Shown here: positions 48,414 to 59,476 of the stretch, one piece after another
Position numbering within the stretch: position 1 is the first letter of the stretch
How the letters are laid out: each line of letters begins with the position of its first letter
From: an uncultured Pelagibacteraceae bacterium
GTDB lineage: Bacteria > Pseudomonadota > Alphaproteobacteria > Pelagibacterales > Pelagibacteraceae
Assembly: GCA_902616675.1 (NCBI GenBank)
Contig: CACMTV010000001.1
Span: 62,001-126,000 of the forward strand
Length of the DNA stretch: 64,000 nucleotides
Reading direction: 5' to 3'
Program-made: the position numbers and the translations under genes
The notes under the pieces: generated by a model
What the model was told of the DNA's origin: nothing
The model's database searches: none
Seen by the model: the letters and a program-made list of their open reading frames with translations, nothing else

Positions 48414-49679
48414 ATGAATATTGCTTTAATTGGTAGTGGAGGTAGAGAGCATGCCTTATGTACAAAATTACAGGAATCTAAAAAAATAAATAAGATATTT
48501 TGTATACCAGGAAATGCTGGAACAGCAAAGATATCTACAAACCTGAATATAAATTTTCTGAATTTCCAGTTGTTACTTAAAACTCTCAAGAGATATAAAA
48601 TTCAACTAGTTATTGTGGGACCTGAAGAGCCTTTAGTAAAAGGTATAGTAAATTTTCTTGAAAAAAATAATATTAAAGTTTTTGGGCCAAATAAATTTGC
48701 CTCTCAATTAGAGGGTTCTAAGGCATTTATGAAAAAGATTTGTAAAAAATATAAAATACCTACAGCAAATTTTAAAATTTGTAAAAATAAAAATGATTTT
48801 AAAAATTCTATTGATAAATTTAGATTACCCATTGTTGTTAAGGCCGATGGATTGGCGGCAGGAAAAGGTGTAGTCATATGTAAAACTAAGAAAAAAGCAT
48901 TTGAAATTTCTAATCAAATATTTAAAGGTAAGTTTAAAAGTTCTAATAAAGTCATTCTAGAAGAGTTCTTAGAAGGGGAAGAAGCAAGTTATTTTTTAAT
49001 TGTAGATAAAAATAATTTTGTTAATTTCGGTACAGCCCAAGACCATAAAAAAGTTTACGAAAAAGAAAAAGGACCAAACACAGGAGGTATGGGCGCTTAT
49101 TCTCCTGCACCAATTATTGATAATGAATTAGAAAAAAAAATTATCAAAAGAATTGTAAAACCAACTTTAAAATCTTTAAAAGATAAGAAACAATTTTATA
49201 GAGGTTTTTTATATGTTGGATTAATGATCAAAGACAAAAATCCATATTTAATAGAATATAATGTAAGAATGGGAGATCCCGAATGTCAGGTTATAATACC
49301 TAGGCTAAAAACGGATCTATTAAAAATAATAAAATTTTCACTCAAAAATCAATTGAAAAAATTAAAACTTAGTTGGGAAAAAAAAAGATGTATGACAATT
49401 GTTTTATGCTCTAAGGGGTATCCTGGTAATTACAATAAAGGCAAAGTTCTTGAAATTAGAAGAATTAAAAATAAAAGAAATTTATTTATTTTTCATGCCG
49501 GTACTAAAGAAAGTGAAGGAAATATTTTCTCCGCAGGTGGAAGAGTTTTAAATATAGTTAGCAAAGGGAAAAATTTTTATCAAATACGAAAAAAAATTAT
49601 AAAATTAATCAAAAAGATTAACTGGAAAGGTGGTTTTTATAGAAAAGATATTGGTTGGAGAGTTATTAAAAAATTATGA
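48414..49679 (+). CDS. purD: Phosphoribosylamine-glycine ligase
   Basis: Second step of purine synthesis, joining glycine to phosphoribosylamine. The opening ALIGSGGREHAL, IVGPEEPLVKG, the ATP-grasp VVKADGLAAGKGVVI and NTGGMGAYSPAP are clear. Length is 421. It uses glycine, which also controls the riboswitch at the window end, and a product of PRPP made by prs. The stop overlaps the rsmD start (ATGA). Confidence 0.96.
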   Translation: MNIALIGSGGREHALCTKLQESKKINKIFCIPGNAGTAKISTNLNINFLNFQLLLKTLKRYKIQLVIVGPEEPLVKGIVNFLEKNNIKVFGPNKFASQLEGSKAFMKKICKKYKIPTANFKICKNKNDFKNSIDKFRLPIVVKADGLAAGKGVVICKTKKKAFEISNQIFKGKFKSSNKVILEEFLEGEEASYFLIVDKNNFVNFGTAQDHKKVYEKEKGPNTGGMGAYSPAPIIDNELEKKIIKRIVKPTLKSLKDKKQFYRGFLYVGLMIKDKNPYLIEYNVRMGDPECQVIIPRLKTDLLKIIKFSLKNQLKKLKLSWEKKRCMTIVLCSKGYPGNYNKGKVLEIRRIKNKRNLFIFHAGTKESEGNIFSAGGRVLNIVSKGKNFYQIRKKIIKLIKKINWKGGFYRKDIGWRVIKKL

Positions 49680-50236
49680 GAATTATAAGCGGAAAATTTA
49701 AAGGGAAGAAAATATTATACACTAATTCTTCGATTACTCGTCCATTGAGAGATTACGTCAAAGAAAATATATTTAATATTATTACTCACGGCAGATTAAC
49801 TAGACTGGATTTAGACAATGCGAATATTTTAGATTTATACTCAGGAGTAGGATCTTTTGGAATTGAGTGTTTGTCTAGAAATGTAAACAAAGTTGTTTTT
49901 GTTGAGAAAGATCCTTTAGCGTTCTCAATTTTAAAAAGAAATATAACTGATTTGAAATTATCTAATAAAGCTGAACTAATAGCCGAAGACATAAAATATT
50001 TTATTGAAAAGTTAGAAAATAATGACAAATTTGATTTAATTTTTTTGGATCCGCCTTATAAAGATAAATCTTATTTAGAAATTTTAAGTCTTATAAAAGA
50101 AAAGAAGATATTAAACAAAAACCACAAAATTATAATTCATCGTGAAAGAAAATGTGACGAAAAATTAAGTTTATTATTAAAAATATTCTTTGAAAAAAGC
50201 TATGGAAGATCAAAAATTATTTTCGGTTCTTTTTAA
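49676..50236 (+). CDS. rsmD: 16S rRNA m2G966 methyltransferase
   Basis: Methylates G966 of 16S rRNA. It has the RIISGKFKGKKI opening, TRPLRDYVKENIFNII, the SAM loop LDLYSGVGSFGIECLSR and catalytic DPPYKD at about residues 125-130. Length is 186. It overlaps purD by 4 bp and the convergent pgi by 20 bp. Confidence 0.94.
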   Translation: MRIISGKFKGKKILYTNSSITRPLRDYVKENIFNIITHGRLTRLDLDNANILDLYSGVGSFGIECLSRNVNKVVFVEKDPLAFSILKRNITDLKLSNKAELIAEDIKYFIEKLENNDKFDLIFLDPPYKDKSYLEILSLIKEKKILNKNHKIIIHRERKCDEKLSLLLKIFFEKSYGRSKIIFGSF

Positions 50237-51440
50237 ACAAGTTATCCTTGGTTAATGTTTTTAATTGTTCAACTGCAGGTTGGCTAAAAGGATCAACTTT
50301 CAAATTTTCTCCCATAAGTACTGTTTCAAATATAAAATATGAAAACAATTCGCCAAGAGTTTCCTCGTTTCTTTTTTTCATTTCTATTGAAAGAAAAGGT
50401 ATCTTTTTGTTTTTAAATAAAGTTATCAGAGCTTTTTTTTGATTTTCTATGACTTCATAGGTATCTTTATTATTCAATGCTTCAACAAAGAATCCTTTAT
50501 TTTTATTTATTTTTTTTTTGTTATGTAATGAAAAAATATAAAAAAAACTATCTTTTGGACCATCTAGGTAAAGCTGAAGGAGACTATGATGATCGCGTGG
50601 GCCTATTGAAATTATAGGTATTTTCCCTTTGCCTTTTTTGCCTAGACTTTCAGCTATTAGTTGTTGGCACCATAACAAGAAATATTCTAAACCTTGGCAG
50701 TAGTTTAACAAAACCAAGGAGTTTATTTTTCTTGAGTTGTAAACTTTTGATAAGTTAATTAAATTTTTTATTAAAATATTTTTTTTTTTGTCAAGAAAAT
50801 GTGAAATTTTTTTTTTTAATTTTATAATATTTATATTCATCAAATAACAAGGAACTAAAGCTGTTTCTGAAAAAACTGAGTACCTTCCTCCTATATAATG
50901 TCTATGAAAAATAATCTTTATTCTTAGCTTTTTAGCAAATGAACTTAAATGACTTTTTTTATTTGAAGTAATAACTAAAGAGTTATTTTTATTAAAATTG
51001 GCTTTATTTTTCAAAGAATTAATTATTGTAAGAACTTCAATAGTATTTCCAGATTTAGATATAAAGATAAAAAGTGAATTATTTAAGTTTTTAATTCTCT
51101 TTAACTTATTCAACTGATCGGGGTCTAGATTATTTATGAAAATTAATTCTTTATTGATTTTTTTTTTTAAGAAGAAATTTATTGCTTGAGACCCTAATAT
51201 TGACCCACCCATGCCAATTGTTATAATTCTTTTAAATCTTTTATACTTTTTTAACTCAGAGAGACTAAAGTTTAATTTAAAATTTTTTGAAAATGAGTAG
51301 AATATGTTTTTTTTTTCTTTAAAATTATGTTTGACTTTTTTTAATGATTTATAAAATGATTTTTTATTAGTTTTATTTAAATTTTTAAATTTTTCATTTG
51401 GGACAAAGCTTTCAAAATTAATACTCTGTTGTATAGACAT
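50217..51440 (-). CDS. pgi: Glucose-6-phosphate isomerase, short form
   Basis: Interconverts glucose 6-phosphate and fructose 6-phosphate. The SIS-type phosphate sites ITIGMGGSILGSQAI and FISKSGNTIEVL are present, as are HYIGGRYSVFSE and the C-terminal DPFSQPAVEQLK. At 407 residues it is about 140 shorter than the E. coli enzyme, closer to the compact forms of some thermophiles. The core appears intact. It is the last gene of a six-gene minus-strand run from the HAD gene. Confidence 0.88.
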   Translation of the reverse strand: MSIQQSINFESFVPNEKFKNLNKTNKKSFYKSLKKVKHNFKEKKNIFYSFSKNFKLNFSLSELKKYKRFKRIITIGMGGSILGSQAINFFLKKKINKELIFINNLDPDQLNKLKRIKNLNNSLFIFISKSGNTIEVLTIINSLKNKANFNKNNSLVITSNKKSHLSSFAKKLRIKIIFHRHYIGGRYSVFSETALVPCYLMNINIIKLKKKISHFLDKKKNILIKNLINLSKVYNSRKINSLVLLNYCQGLEYFLLWCQQLIAESLGKKGKGKIPIISIGPRDHHSLLQLYLDGPKDSFFYIFSLHNKKKINKNKGFFVEALNNKDTYEVIENQKKALITLFKNKKIPFLSIEMKKRNEETLGELFSYFIFETVLMGENLKVDPFSQPAVEQLKTLTKDNLFKKNRK

Positions 51441-51727
51441 TAGTTTTTCTTAATCTCCTCTAAAAAGATATTTTCTAATTCAGATTTTTCGTCCGATTTT
51501 ACATCTTCGCTAATAGTTTCTAGAACAGTTTTATTTTTCTTTATATCGCCATTAGAATTTGGTTTTGGTAATTCACCCATTTTAGGAGGAAGAGATAAAG
51601 GACCCCTTTTTTCTATTAAAAACTCATCTGTCGTTCGAGTTTTCTCGTTTCGCAAAGCTTTACCAGCTTCACTGAATGAACCACATGATATTAAAAGAGG
51701 TAATAAAAATACAAATTTAAATTTCAT
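51440..51727 (-). CDS. BamF-like (DUF3035) lipoprotein
   Basis: A 95-residue exported lipoprotein. The signal peptide ends in LISC with the lipobox Cys15. After it comes a segment, TTDEFLIEKRGPLSLPPKMGELPKP, that resembles the DUF3035 domain of the alphaproteobacterial beta-barrel assembly lipoprotein BamF; the rest is disordered and charged. It lies directly between lspA, which would cleave its signal, and pgi, overlapping both by a few bases. The BamF link is moderate. Confidence 0.68.
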   Translation of the reverse strand: MKFKFVFLLPLLISCGSFSEAGKALRNEKTRTTDEFLIEKRGPLSLPPKMGELPKPNSNGDIKKNKTVLETISEDVKSDEKSELENIFLEEIKKN

Positions 51728-52227
51728 TTTTTCTCTCTGTTGTATATTAATTCATTTAGTATCATTAGTATAATACCTAATGATATAAAAATATCAGCAA
51801 TATTAAAAGTAAACCAATGAAAGTCTTTAATATGAAAATCTATAAAATCTGGTACCGCTTTGTAAATAATCCTATCATATAAATTACCTACAGCTCCACC
51901 AATTATAAAAGACAAAAATATCTTTTCGCTTTTTTTAGATTTAAACATTAAATAAATTAAAATTAAAATTATTAAAAAAATTAAAACTGATAGCATATTG
52001 TAATATATTCCAGCGTTTAAACTAAAAAGACCAAAACCTATACCTGTATTAAAAACTAAATTTAAATTTAAGTAATTATTTATAAATAAATATTTTTCGT
52101 TTTCTAAAAGATTTAAAATTAAATTTTTTGAATACCGATCCAAAAAAAAGATCGTAAGAATAAAAAAAAGAAAATAAATATTTTCTATTTTGAATAACTT
52201 ATTTTTTATATCTTGAAAATTAATCAG
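51724..52227 (-). CDS. lspA: Lipoprotein signal peptidase, probable CTG start
   Basis: Signal peptidase II cleaves prolipoproteins before the lipid-modified Cys. Catalytic aspartates sit in GGAVGNLYDRI and FNIADIFISLG, and four membrane helices are expected. The first possible TTG (52143) lies at FFLDRYSKN, in the middle of helix 1. The frame continues upstream to a stop just before 52230, with no ATG, GTG or TTG. The CTG at 52227 overlaps the ileS stop (CTGA) and has GGAAG six bases upstream; it gives 167 residues, near the E. coli length of 164. An ATT at 52224 is an alternative. Confidence 0.85.
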   Translation of the reverse strand: MINFQDIKNKLFKIENIYFLFFILTIFFLDRYSKNLILNLLENEKYLFINNYLNLNLVFNTGIGFGLFSLNAGIYYNMLSVLIFLIILILIYLMFKSKKSEKIFLSFIIGGAVGNLYDRIIYKAVPDFIDFHIKDFHWFTFNIADIFISLGIILMILNELIYNREKK

Positions 52228-54959
52228 AACTTACTTCCTGCTAAATTTGTACATCTTGTACATTTATTTTCTAATATTTTCCAACACCTTTCACATTTTT
52301 TTCCCTTAGCTTTGCTAACTTCAATTTTTAATTCATCTTTCTCTGATATTTTTTTTTCCGCTTTAGAAACTATAAAATACTCGGCTAAATCTATATCGTT
52401 AAGTAATTCGAATTTTTCTTTATTAATGCTTAATTTAATTTCAGCTTCTAAGCTTGAGCCAATCTCTTTACTTGCTCTTTTTTCTTCTATAGCAATATTT
52501 GTCTCTTGTTTTATTCTAAATAAATTTGACCATTTTTCGTAAAGTTTATCATTTTTCCAACTGTTAGGTATCTTTACAAAGCTATTTTCATGAATGCTTT
52601 CGTTTTTTTTGTTCACTAAACTATATATTTCCTCTGTAGTAAAAACTAAAATTGGTGCAAACCATTTTAATAAGCTTTCTAAAATAATGTTGAGAACAGT
52701 AACGCAATTCTTTCTCTTCTTTGAGTTTAAACTATCACAGTAGAGAACGTCTTTCCTTATATCAAAGTAGAAAGAGGAGAGATCCAGTGCACAAAAATTC
52801 AATAGCTCTTTGTACAATTTATGAAAATTATAACTTTTTAAGTTTTCTGTCACAGAATTACCTATTAAATATAATTTATGTAATATAAATTGTTCTAGCT
52901 CGTCCAGATCTGCTAAGTTAGTTTTTTCGAAATCTTGTTTTTCAAAATTATCCTTTAAATTTCCAAGCATAAATCGAAATGTATTTCTAATTTTTCTGTA
53001 AGACTCAGCGTGTTGGATTAAAATATTTTTATCTATTCTTAAATCTTCAGAATAGTCAGATGCTGAAGCCCACACCCTTAAAATGTCTGCACCATAATTT
53101 TTTAATATATCCTCAGGAGAAATAACGTTTCCCATAGATTTAGACATTTTCATACCTTTCCCATCAACAACAAAACCATGAGAAAGAATACTTTTAAAAG
53201 GTGCTTTACCTCTAGTTCCGCACGACTCTAATAGTGATGAATGAAACCAACCTCTATGCTGATCAGAACCCTCCAAATACATATCTGCAGGCCATTTTAG
53301 ATCTTTTCTTTTTTCTAGAACAAAGCTATGCGTTGAACCGCTATCAAACCAGACTTCAACGATATCATTTAATTTTTCATAATCGTTTGGATTATAGCTA
53401 TCTCCTAAAAAAACTTTCGGATCATCAGTAAACCAACAATCTGACCCTTGTTTTTCATATATTGAAGCTATTCTATCTATAACCTTTTGGTCTCTTAAGG
53501 GTTCTTTTGTTTTTTTATTTATAAAAATTGGCAAGGGAACTCCCCATACTCTCTGTCTCGAAACACACCAATCTGGTCTACCCTCTATCATAGACAATAG
53601 TCTATCCTTTCCTTTCTTTGGAAAAAAATTTGTTTCATTAATTGACTTAATAGCTTTTTTTCTTAAATCATTTTTCTGCATAGATATAAACCATTGGGGT
53701 GTAGCCCTATAAATAAGTGGAGCTTTAGATCTCCATGAGTGTGGATAGGTATGATTCAACTTGTCATTTTTTAATAATTTTTTTTGCTCTTTTAATTTCT
53801 CTATTACGATATTGTCAGCTTTAAAAACGTGTGTCTTTTCAAAAAAAGGGATTTCTTTAGTATAAAGTCCCGAGTCATCAACAGTGTAAAGAGAAGGAAT
53901 ATTATTTTTTAAGCATAAATTAAAATCATCTGGACCATGACTTGGCGCGCAGTGTACAATGCCAGTTCCTTGCTCGAGGTTTACAAATTGTGCATCTAAC
54001 ATGGGGACGTCATAGTCGAAATCCATTTTTAAAAATGGATGACTACAAATTGTATTACGAAACTCTGAACCTTTGAATTTTTTTAATTCTTTATAACTTT
54101 TAATTTCACAAGCATTAATGATTTCTTTTACTAAATTTGTTGCAACTACAATTTTTTTTTCTTTAAAATTTTGAAGACTGTCAATTTCTAATATCGAATA
54201 ATCAATATTACTATTGAATGCTAAAGCTTTATTTGCTGGTATTGTCCATGGTGTTGTTGTCCATATTATTATGTTAGTATCTTTTAAAAAGTCTTTATCC
54301 GTTTCCTTGACATTAAAACCAACGTATATTGTGTTAGATGTATGATCCATATATTCAACTTCTGCATCTGCTAGAGCTGTCTTTTCTACTGTCGACCAAA
54401 GAACTGGTTTGAAACCCTGATACAAACTACCATCTAAAAGAAATTTACCTAATTCTCTGACTATCTGAGCTTCTGCTTCATGGCTCATTGTGGAGTAATA
54501 ATTATTAAAATCTCCGACTACACCTAATCTTTTGAACTCTTTGATATGAACATCGATCCAGCTTTCAGCAAATTCTCGGCACTCTTGTCTAAAATCTTTA
54601 ATAGGTACCTCATCTTTATTCTTTTTCTTTTTTTTATACTGTTCTTCAATTTTCCACTCAATAGGAAGTCCATGGCAGTCCCAGCCTGGAACATAAATAG
54701 AATCTTTTCCATTCATTTGATGAAACCTGGTTATCATATCTTTTAAGATTTTATTTAAAGCAGTTCCCATATGTATATGACCATTTGCATATGGTGGTCC
54801 ATCGTGAAGAACAAACTTTTCTTTTCCTTTAGATTTTTTTCTTAACTTTTTATAAAGATCAATTTTTTCCCAGTGCTTAATTATATCCGGCTCTTTATTT
54901 GGTAAATTTGCTTTCATTGAAAAAGCTGTTTTGGGAAGTTGTAAACTTTCTTTAGACAT
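52224..54959 (-). CDS. ileS: Isoleucyl-tRNA synthetase
   Basis: Charges tRNA-Ile. The class I HIGH region is PYANGHIHMGTALNK (about residues 57-71), the KMSKSMGN loop lies near 600, and the CP1 editing domain lies between them. The C-terminus has a zinc site with CERCW and CTRCTN, as in the bacterial mupirocin-sensitive type. Length is 911 (E. coli 938). Two bases separate it from ribF, and its stop overlaps the proposed lspA start: the common ribF-ileS-lspA order. Confidence 0.97.
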   Translation of the reverse strand: MSKESLQLPKTAFSMKANLPNKEPDIIKHWEKIDLYKKLRKKSKGKEKFVLHDGPPYANGHIHMGTALNKILKDMITRFHQMNGKDSIYVPGWDCHGLPIEWKIEEQYKKKKKNKDEVPIKDFRQECREFAESWIDVHIKEFKRLGVVGDFNNYYSTMSHEAEAQIVRELGKFLLDGSLYQGFKPVLWSTVEKTALADAEVEYMDHTSNTIYVGFNVKETDKDFLKDTNIIIWTTTPWTIPANKALAFNSNIDYSILEIDSLQNFKEKKIVVATNLVKEIINACEIKSYKELKKFKGSEFRNTICSHPFLKMDFDYDVPMLDAQFVNLEQGTGIVHCAPSHGPDDFNLCLKNNIPSLYTVDDSGLYTKEIPFFEKTHVFKADNIVIEKLKEQKKLLKNDKLNHTYPHSWRSKAPLIYRATPQWFISMQKNDLRKKAIKSINETNFFPKKGKDRLLSMIEGRPDWCVSRQRVWGVPLPIFINKKTKEPLRDQKVIDRIASIYEKQGSDCWFTDDPKVFLGDSYNPNDYEKLNDIVEVWFDSGSTHSFVLEKRKDLKWPADMYLEGSDQHRGWFHSSLLESCGTRGKAPFKSILSHGFVVDGKGMKMSKSMGNVISPEDILKNYGADILRVWASASDYSEDLRIDKNILIQHAESYRKIRNTFRFMLGNLKDNFEKQDFEKTNLADLDELEQFILHKLYLIGNSVTENLKSYNFHKLYKELLNFCALDLSSFYFDIRKDVLYCDSLNSKKRKNCVTVLNIILESLLKWFAPILVFTTEEIYSLVNKKNESIHENSFVKIPNSWKNDKLYEKWSNLFRIKQETNIAIEEKRASKEIGSSLEAEIKLSINKEKFELLNDIDLAEYFIVSKAEKKISEKDELKIEVSKAKGKKCERCWKILENKCTRCTNLAGSKF

Positions 54960-54960
54960 T

Positions 54961-55866
54961 TTATTTTGCTTGTTTTATATCTTTTCTAATTTGATTTTTT
55001 AATTCTATAATATTTTTAAATTTTTTTTCAGGTCTTATAAATTTATTAAATACCACATTGATTTTTTTATTATATAGGTTTTTTTTAATTCCAAAAATAT
55101 TTACCTCCAATAAAAGTTTTTTTCCATTAAATGTTGGTCTATGGCCGACATTTGCGATACCTTTTTTAGTTATATTGTTAATTTTTACACTTACAGCGTA
55201 AACGCCAAACTTAGGTATTATGTATTTTTTTAATAAAATATTACATGTGGGGAAGCCAATTTTTCTTCCTCTTTGAGATCCTTTTATAACTTTTCCGATA
55301 ATTTCCCATTTTCTATTTAATAAGTAATTAGCTTTTTTTATCTCCCCACTTTTTATTAATTTTCTTATTATTGTAGACGAAATAGTTTTTTTCTTTTTTT
55401 TTAAAGGAAGTGTTATAATAGTTTTGTAAAAAAAATTTTTTTCGAATTTTTTTAGTTTAGAAACATCACCCTCTCTTTTATTTCCAAATTTAAAGTTTTT
55501 GCTCACATATAAAAATTTGCATTTTATCCTTTGAAACAATATTTTATAAATAAAATCTTTATAACTTAATTTTGAAAATTTTTTATTAAATTTTTGAATA
55601 ATAACAAAGTCCAATTTTTCTTTTTTAAGGTTGGATATTTTTTGAGGTAGTGTATCCAATCTATGGTTAAGAATTTTTTTATTAAAAAACATTACTGGAA
55701 CTGGTTCAAAAGTTAAAAGTCCAAACTTTTTTTTCATTTTTTTTGCCTTTTTATAGGCCGCATTTAAAACTTTTTTATGGCCGATATGTACTCCATCAAA
55801 ATTTCCAATAGCGATTACTGAATTTTTATAATTGTTACTTATCGATGTGCTTTTGAATATTTTCAT
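54961..55866 (-). CDS. ribF: Bifunctional riboflavin kinase/FAD synthetase
   Basis: Makes FMN then FAD from riboflavin. The N-terminal nucleotidyltransferase has IGNFDGVHIGHKKVL (about 19-33) and the STIIRKLIKSGEI block; the C-terminal kinase has GKVIKGSQRGRKIGFPTCNI and FGVYAVSV. Length is 301. It lies between the HAD gene and ileS with gaps of 2 bp. Confidence 0.95.
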   Translation of the reverse strand: MKIFKSTSISNNYKNSVIAIGNFDGVHIGHKKVLNAAYKKAKKMKKKFGLLTFEPVPVMFFNKKILNHRLDTLPQKISNLKKEKLDFVIIQKFNKKFSKLSYKDFIYKILFQRIKCKFLYVSKNFKFGNKREGDVSKLKKFEKNFFYKTIITLPLKKKKKTISSTIIRKLIKSGEIKKANYLLNRKWEIIGKVIKGSQRGRKIGFPTCNILLKKYIIPKFGVYAVSVKINNITKKGIANVGHRPTFNGKKLLLEVNIFGIKKNLYNKKINVVFNKFIRPEKKFKNIIELKNQIRKDIKQAK

Positions 55867-55868
55867 TT

Positions 55869-56678
55869 TTACCAGTGTAATTTTTCTTGTATAAAATTTG
55901 TTTCAACTTCATATTTTTTTAAAATATTGCTTAAGTTTTCTAGGCCTTTAATTTCACTTTTGTGAACTCCATCTGTTATGAAAAGAGAGTCTTGTTTTAT
56001 TAAATTGGCTCCTTTTATATCTGTTCTTAAATTATCCCCGATTATTAAAGCTTTGTCCTTTTCTTTTAAAATTGTATTATAAATTTCTTTATACGGTTTA
56101 CCGAAATAAACTACTTCCCCACCTATTTTTTCAAATAATTTAGCTATACTTCCTGCACAATATTCTCGGGTGTTGCCTCTATCTACAATTAAATCAGGGT
56201 TTGTACATATCATTTTTTTATCTGTACTATTTTCGAGTAATTTTTCATAAAAATTTAATTTATCCATTTCACTATCGTAAAGACCTGTGCATAAAATATA
56301 ATCACATTTTTCCAACTCTGTTTTATGATTTTCTAGGCCTTCATAAATTTTTCCATCTCTTTCGGGGCCTAAATGAAAAAAAAATTTACCATAATCGAAA
56401 TTTTTAATTGAATTTATGGCAGCTTCACCTGATGTAAGTATGTTGTTCAAAAATTTTTTATCTATTTCCATTTTTTCAATAAGAAATTTTCTTACATCAT
56501 TTACTGGCCTAGGAGCATTTGATAAAAAGACATAATTTTTCTTGTTATTATATAATTCTTCAATTGTTTTCATTGCTCCTTCGTTTGGCTTTACCCCATT
56601 ATGGACTACCCCCCAAAGATCGATTATGAAGTGATCGTAATTGTTAAAAATGTTCTTTAAATGATCTAGTTTTTTCAA
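55869..56678 (-). CDS. HAD-superfamily hydrolase, subfamily IIA
   Basis: The nucleophile motif is FIIDLWGVVHNGV, in which Asp-x-Trp-Gly replaces the usual DxDG and is typical of an alphaproteobacterial subfamily-IIA group. FLSNAPRP is motif II, and the C-terminal LIIGDNLRTDIKGAN is the metal motif. A sugar- or nucleotide-phosphate substrate is expected; the exact one is unknown. It heads the ribF-ileS-lspA group. Length is 269. Confidence 0.85.
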   Translation of the reverse strand: MKKLDHLKNIFNNYDHFIIDLWGVVHNGVKPNEGAMKTIEELYNNKKNYVFLSNAPRPVNDVRKFLIEKMEIDKKFLNNILTSGEAAINSIKNFDYGKFFFHLGPERDGKIYEGLENHKTELEKCDYILCTGLYDSEMDKLNFYEKLLENSTDKKMICTNPDLIVDRGNTREYCAGSIAKLFEKIGGEVVYFGKPYKEIYNTILKEKDKALIIGDNLRTDIKGANLIKQDSLFITDGVHKSEIKGLENLSNILKKYEVETNFIQEKLHW

Positions 56679-56762
56679 ATTAAATTGTCCTTTAAATACC
56701 TTATAAAAAAGTTAATAAAATATAGCAATATCAAGACTTTTAGCTAAATTATGTCTTCTTCC

Positions 56763-56790
56763 CTTGAAATTTCAATAAAACTCACCATAT
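56763..56790 (+). promoter_or_regulatory. Heat-shock (sigma-32/RpoH) promoter of groESL
   Basis: CTTGAAA at 56763-56769, then 13 bases, then CACCATAT at 56783-56790. This is very close to the RpoH consensus (CTTGAAA, 11-15 bp, CCCCAT-T). It lies 25 bp upstream of the groES start. No CIRCE (HrcA) inverted repeat was seen in the 137-bp gap, so RpoH appears to be the main heat control. Confidence 0.8.
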
Positions 56791-56815
56791 CTGCTTGTAC
56801 AAACAGGAGATTAAA

Positions 56816-57112
56816 ATGAAATTTAGACCTTTACACGACAGAGTTTTAATTAAAGTACTAGACAGTGAAGAAAAAACCGCTGGCGGAATAATAATACCTG
56901 ATACAGCGAAAGAAAAACCACAAGAGGGGGAAGTTGTTGCTGTTGGCCCAGGATCAAAAAATGAAAGCGGAAAACTAACACCAATGGATGTTAAAGTTGG
57001 CGATATTGTTTTATTCGGAAAATGGTCAGGAACAGAGGTAAAAATTGACGGAAAAGAGTATAGCATTATGAAAGAGTCAGACATAATGGGAATTTCAAAA
57101 GGTAAAAAATAA
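56816..57112 (+). CDS. groES: Co-chaperonin GroES
   Basis: Lid of the GroEL folding chamber. It starts [12 protein letters not shown] and carries [24 protein letters not shown] (mobile loop and roof, in parts). I place the start at ATG 56816 behind AGGAG (56805-56809); an earlier in-frame ATG at 56795 would add seven unlikely residues. Length is 98. It is followed 21 bp later by groEL. Confidence 0.97.
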   Translation: MKFRPLHDRVLIKVLDSEEKTAGGIIIPDTAKEKPQEGEVVAVGPGSKNESGKLTPMDVKVGDIVLFGKWSGTEVKIDGKEYSIMKESDIMGISKGKK

Positions 57113-57121
57113 TCTAAATAA

Positions 57122-58792
<1,671 letters not shown>

Positions 58793-58798
58793 TTACAC

Positions 58799-59476
58799 TT
58801 AACACAATGAATTTAAAAAAGGCTGCAAATTCGCAGCCTTTTTTTTTGAAACAAATAAACATGCTGTCGAGTTTAATATCTGTCCATCCTTAAGTACTCT
58901 AAGATTATTATCTGCCAAAGTTTTTCCTGTAGATGTTATATCAGTTATAATTTCTGAAGATCCTATAAAAGGATAGGTTTCAGTAGCGCCTAGGCTGGAT
59001 ATTAACTTATATTGAGTTATTCCTTTGGAAAGTAAAAAATCGTTAGTTAAGTTCGGATATTTAGTTGCTACTCTTAATCTTGTATTTCTTTTAGATCTAA
59101 TATCAAAAGATACTTCTTCCAGATCAGCAATTGTTTGAACATCTATCCAATCATCTGGAACAGCAACAACTAAATTAGCTTTTCCAAAATTAAGTTTATT
59201 TTTTATAATAATCTTATCTCGCAAATTTTTTTCAGATTCATTTAGAAGATCTAGGCCTGATATTCCAAGATCGAGGGTACCATCGCCCAGTCTTTGAATT
59301 ATCTCCTTAGCATGAAGATAAATGATTTTTACATTTGGTTTATTTTCAATAGTTGCAAAATAATTTCTCTCTTTGTCACTTTGTAATATTTTAAAACCAT
59401 TTTCTTCAAAAAAAGATATTGCTTTATCTTTTAATCGACCTTTACTTGGTAAACCTATGGTAATTTCATTTTTCAT
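58799..59476 (-). CDS. hisG: ATP phosphoribosyltransferase, short form
   Basis: First step of histidine synthesis, joining PRPP and ATP. This is the short HisG (225 residues), which lacks the C-terminal regulatory domain and needs HisZ, encoded by the next gene upstream. Signatures are GLPSKGRLKDKA at the start, DLGISGLDLL, and the PRPP loop region EIITDITSTGKTLADNNL. The terminator of groEL is embedded in its last codons. It overlaps hisZ by 4 bp. Confidence 0.95.
   Translation of the reverse strand: MKNEITIGLPSKGRLKDKAISFFEENGFKILQSDKERNYFATIENKPNVKIIYLHAKEIIQRLGDGTLDLGISGLDLLNESEKNLRDKIIIKNKLNFGKANLVVAVPDDWIDVQTIADLEEVSFDIRSKRNTRLRVATKYPNLTNDFLLSKGITQYKLISSLGATETYPFIGSSEIITDITSTGKTLADNNLRVLKDGQILNSTACLFVSKKKAANLQPFLNSLC
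58815..58847 (+). terminator. Intrinsic terminator of groESL, inside hisG 3' end
   Basis: GGCTGC (58821-58826) and GCAGCC (58833-58838) pair around a 6-base loop, preceded by six A and followed by nine T. Because the A and T runs flank both sides, it can work in both directions. On the minus strand it lies within the last codons of hisG (encoding the KKKAANLQP end), before its stop. Confidence 0.88.
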
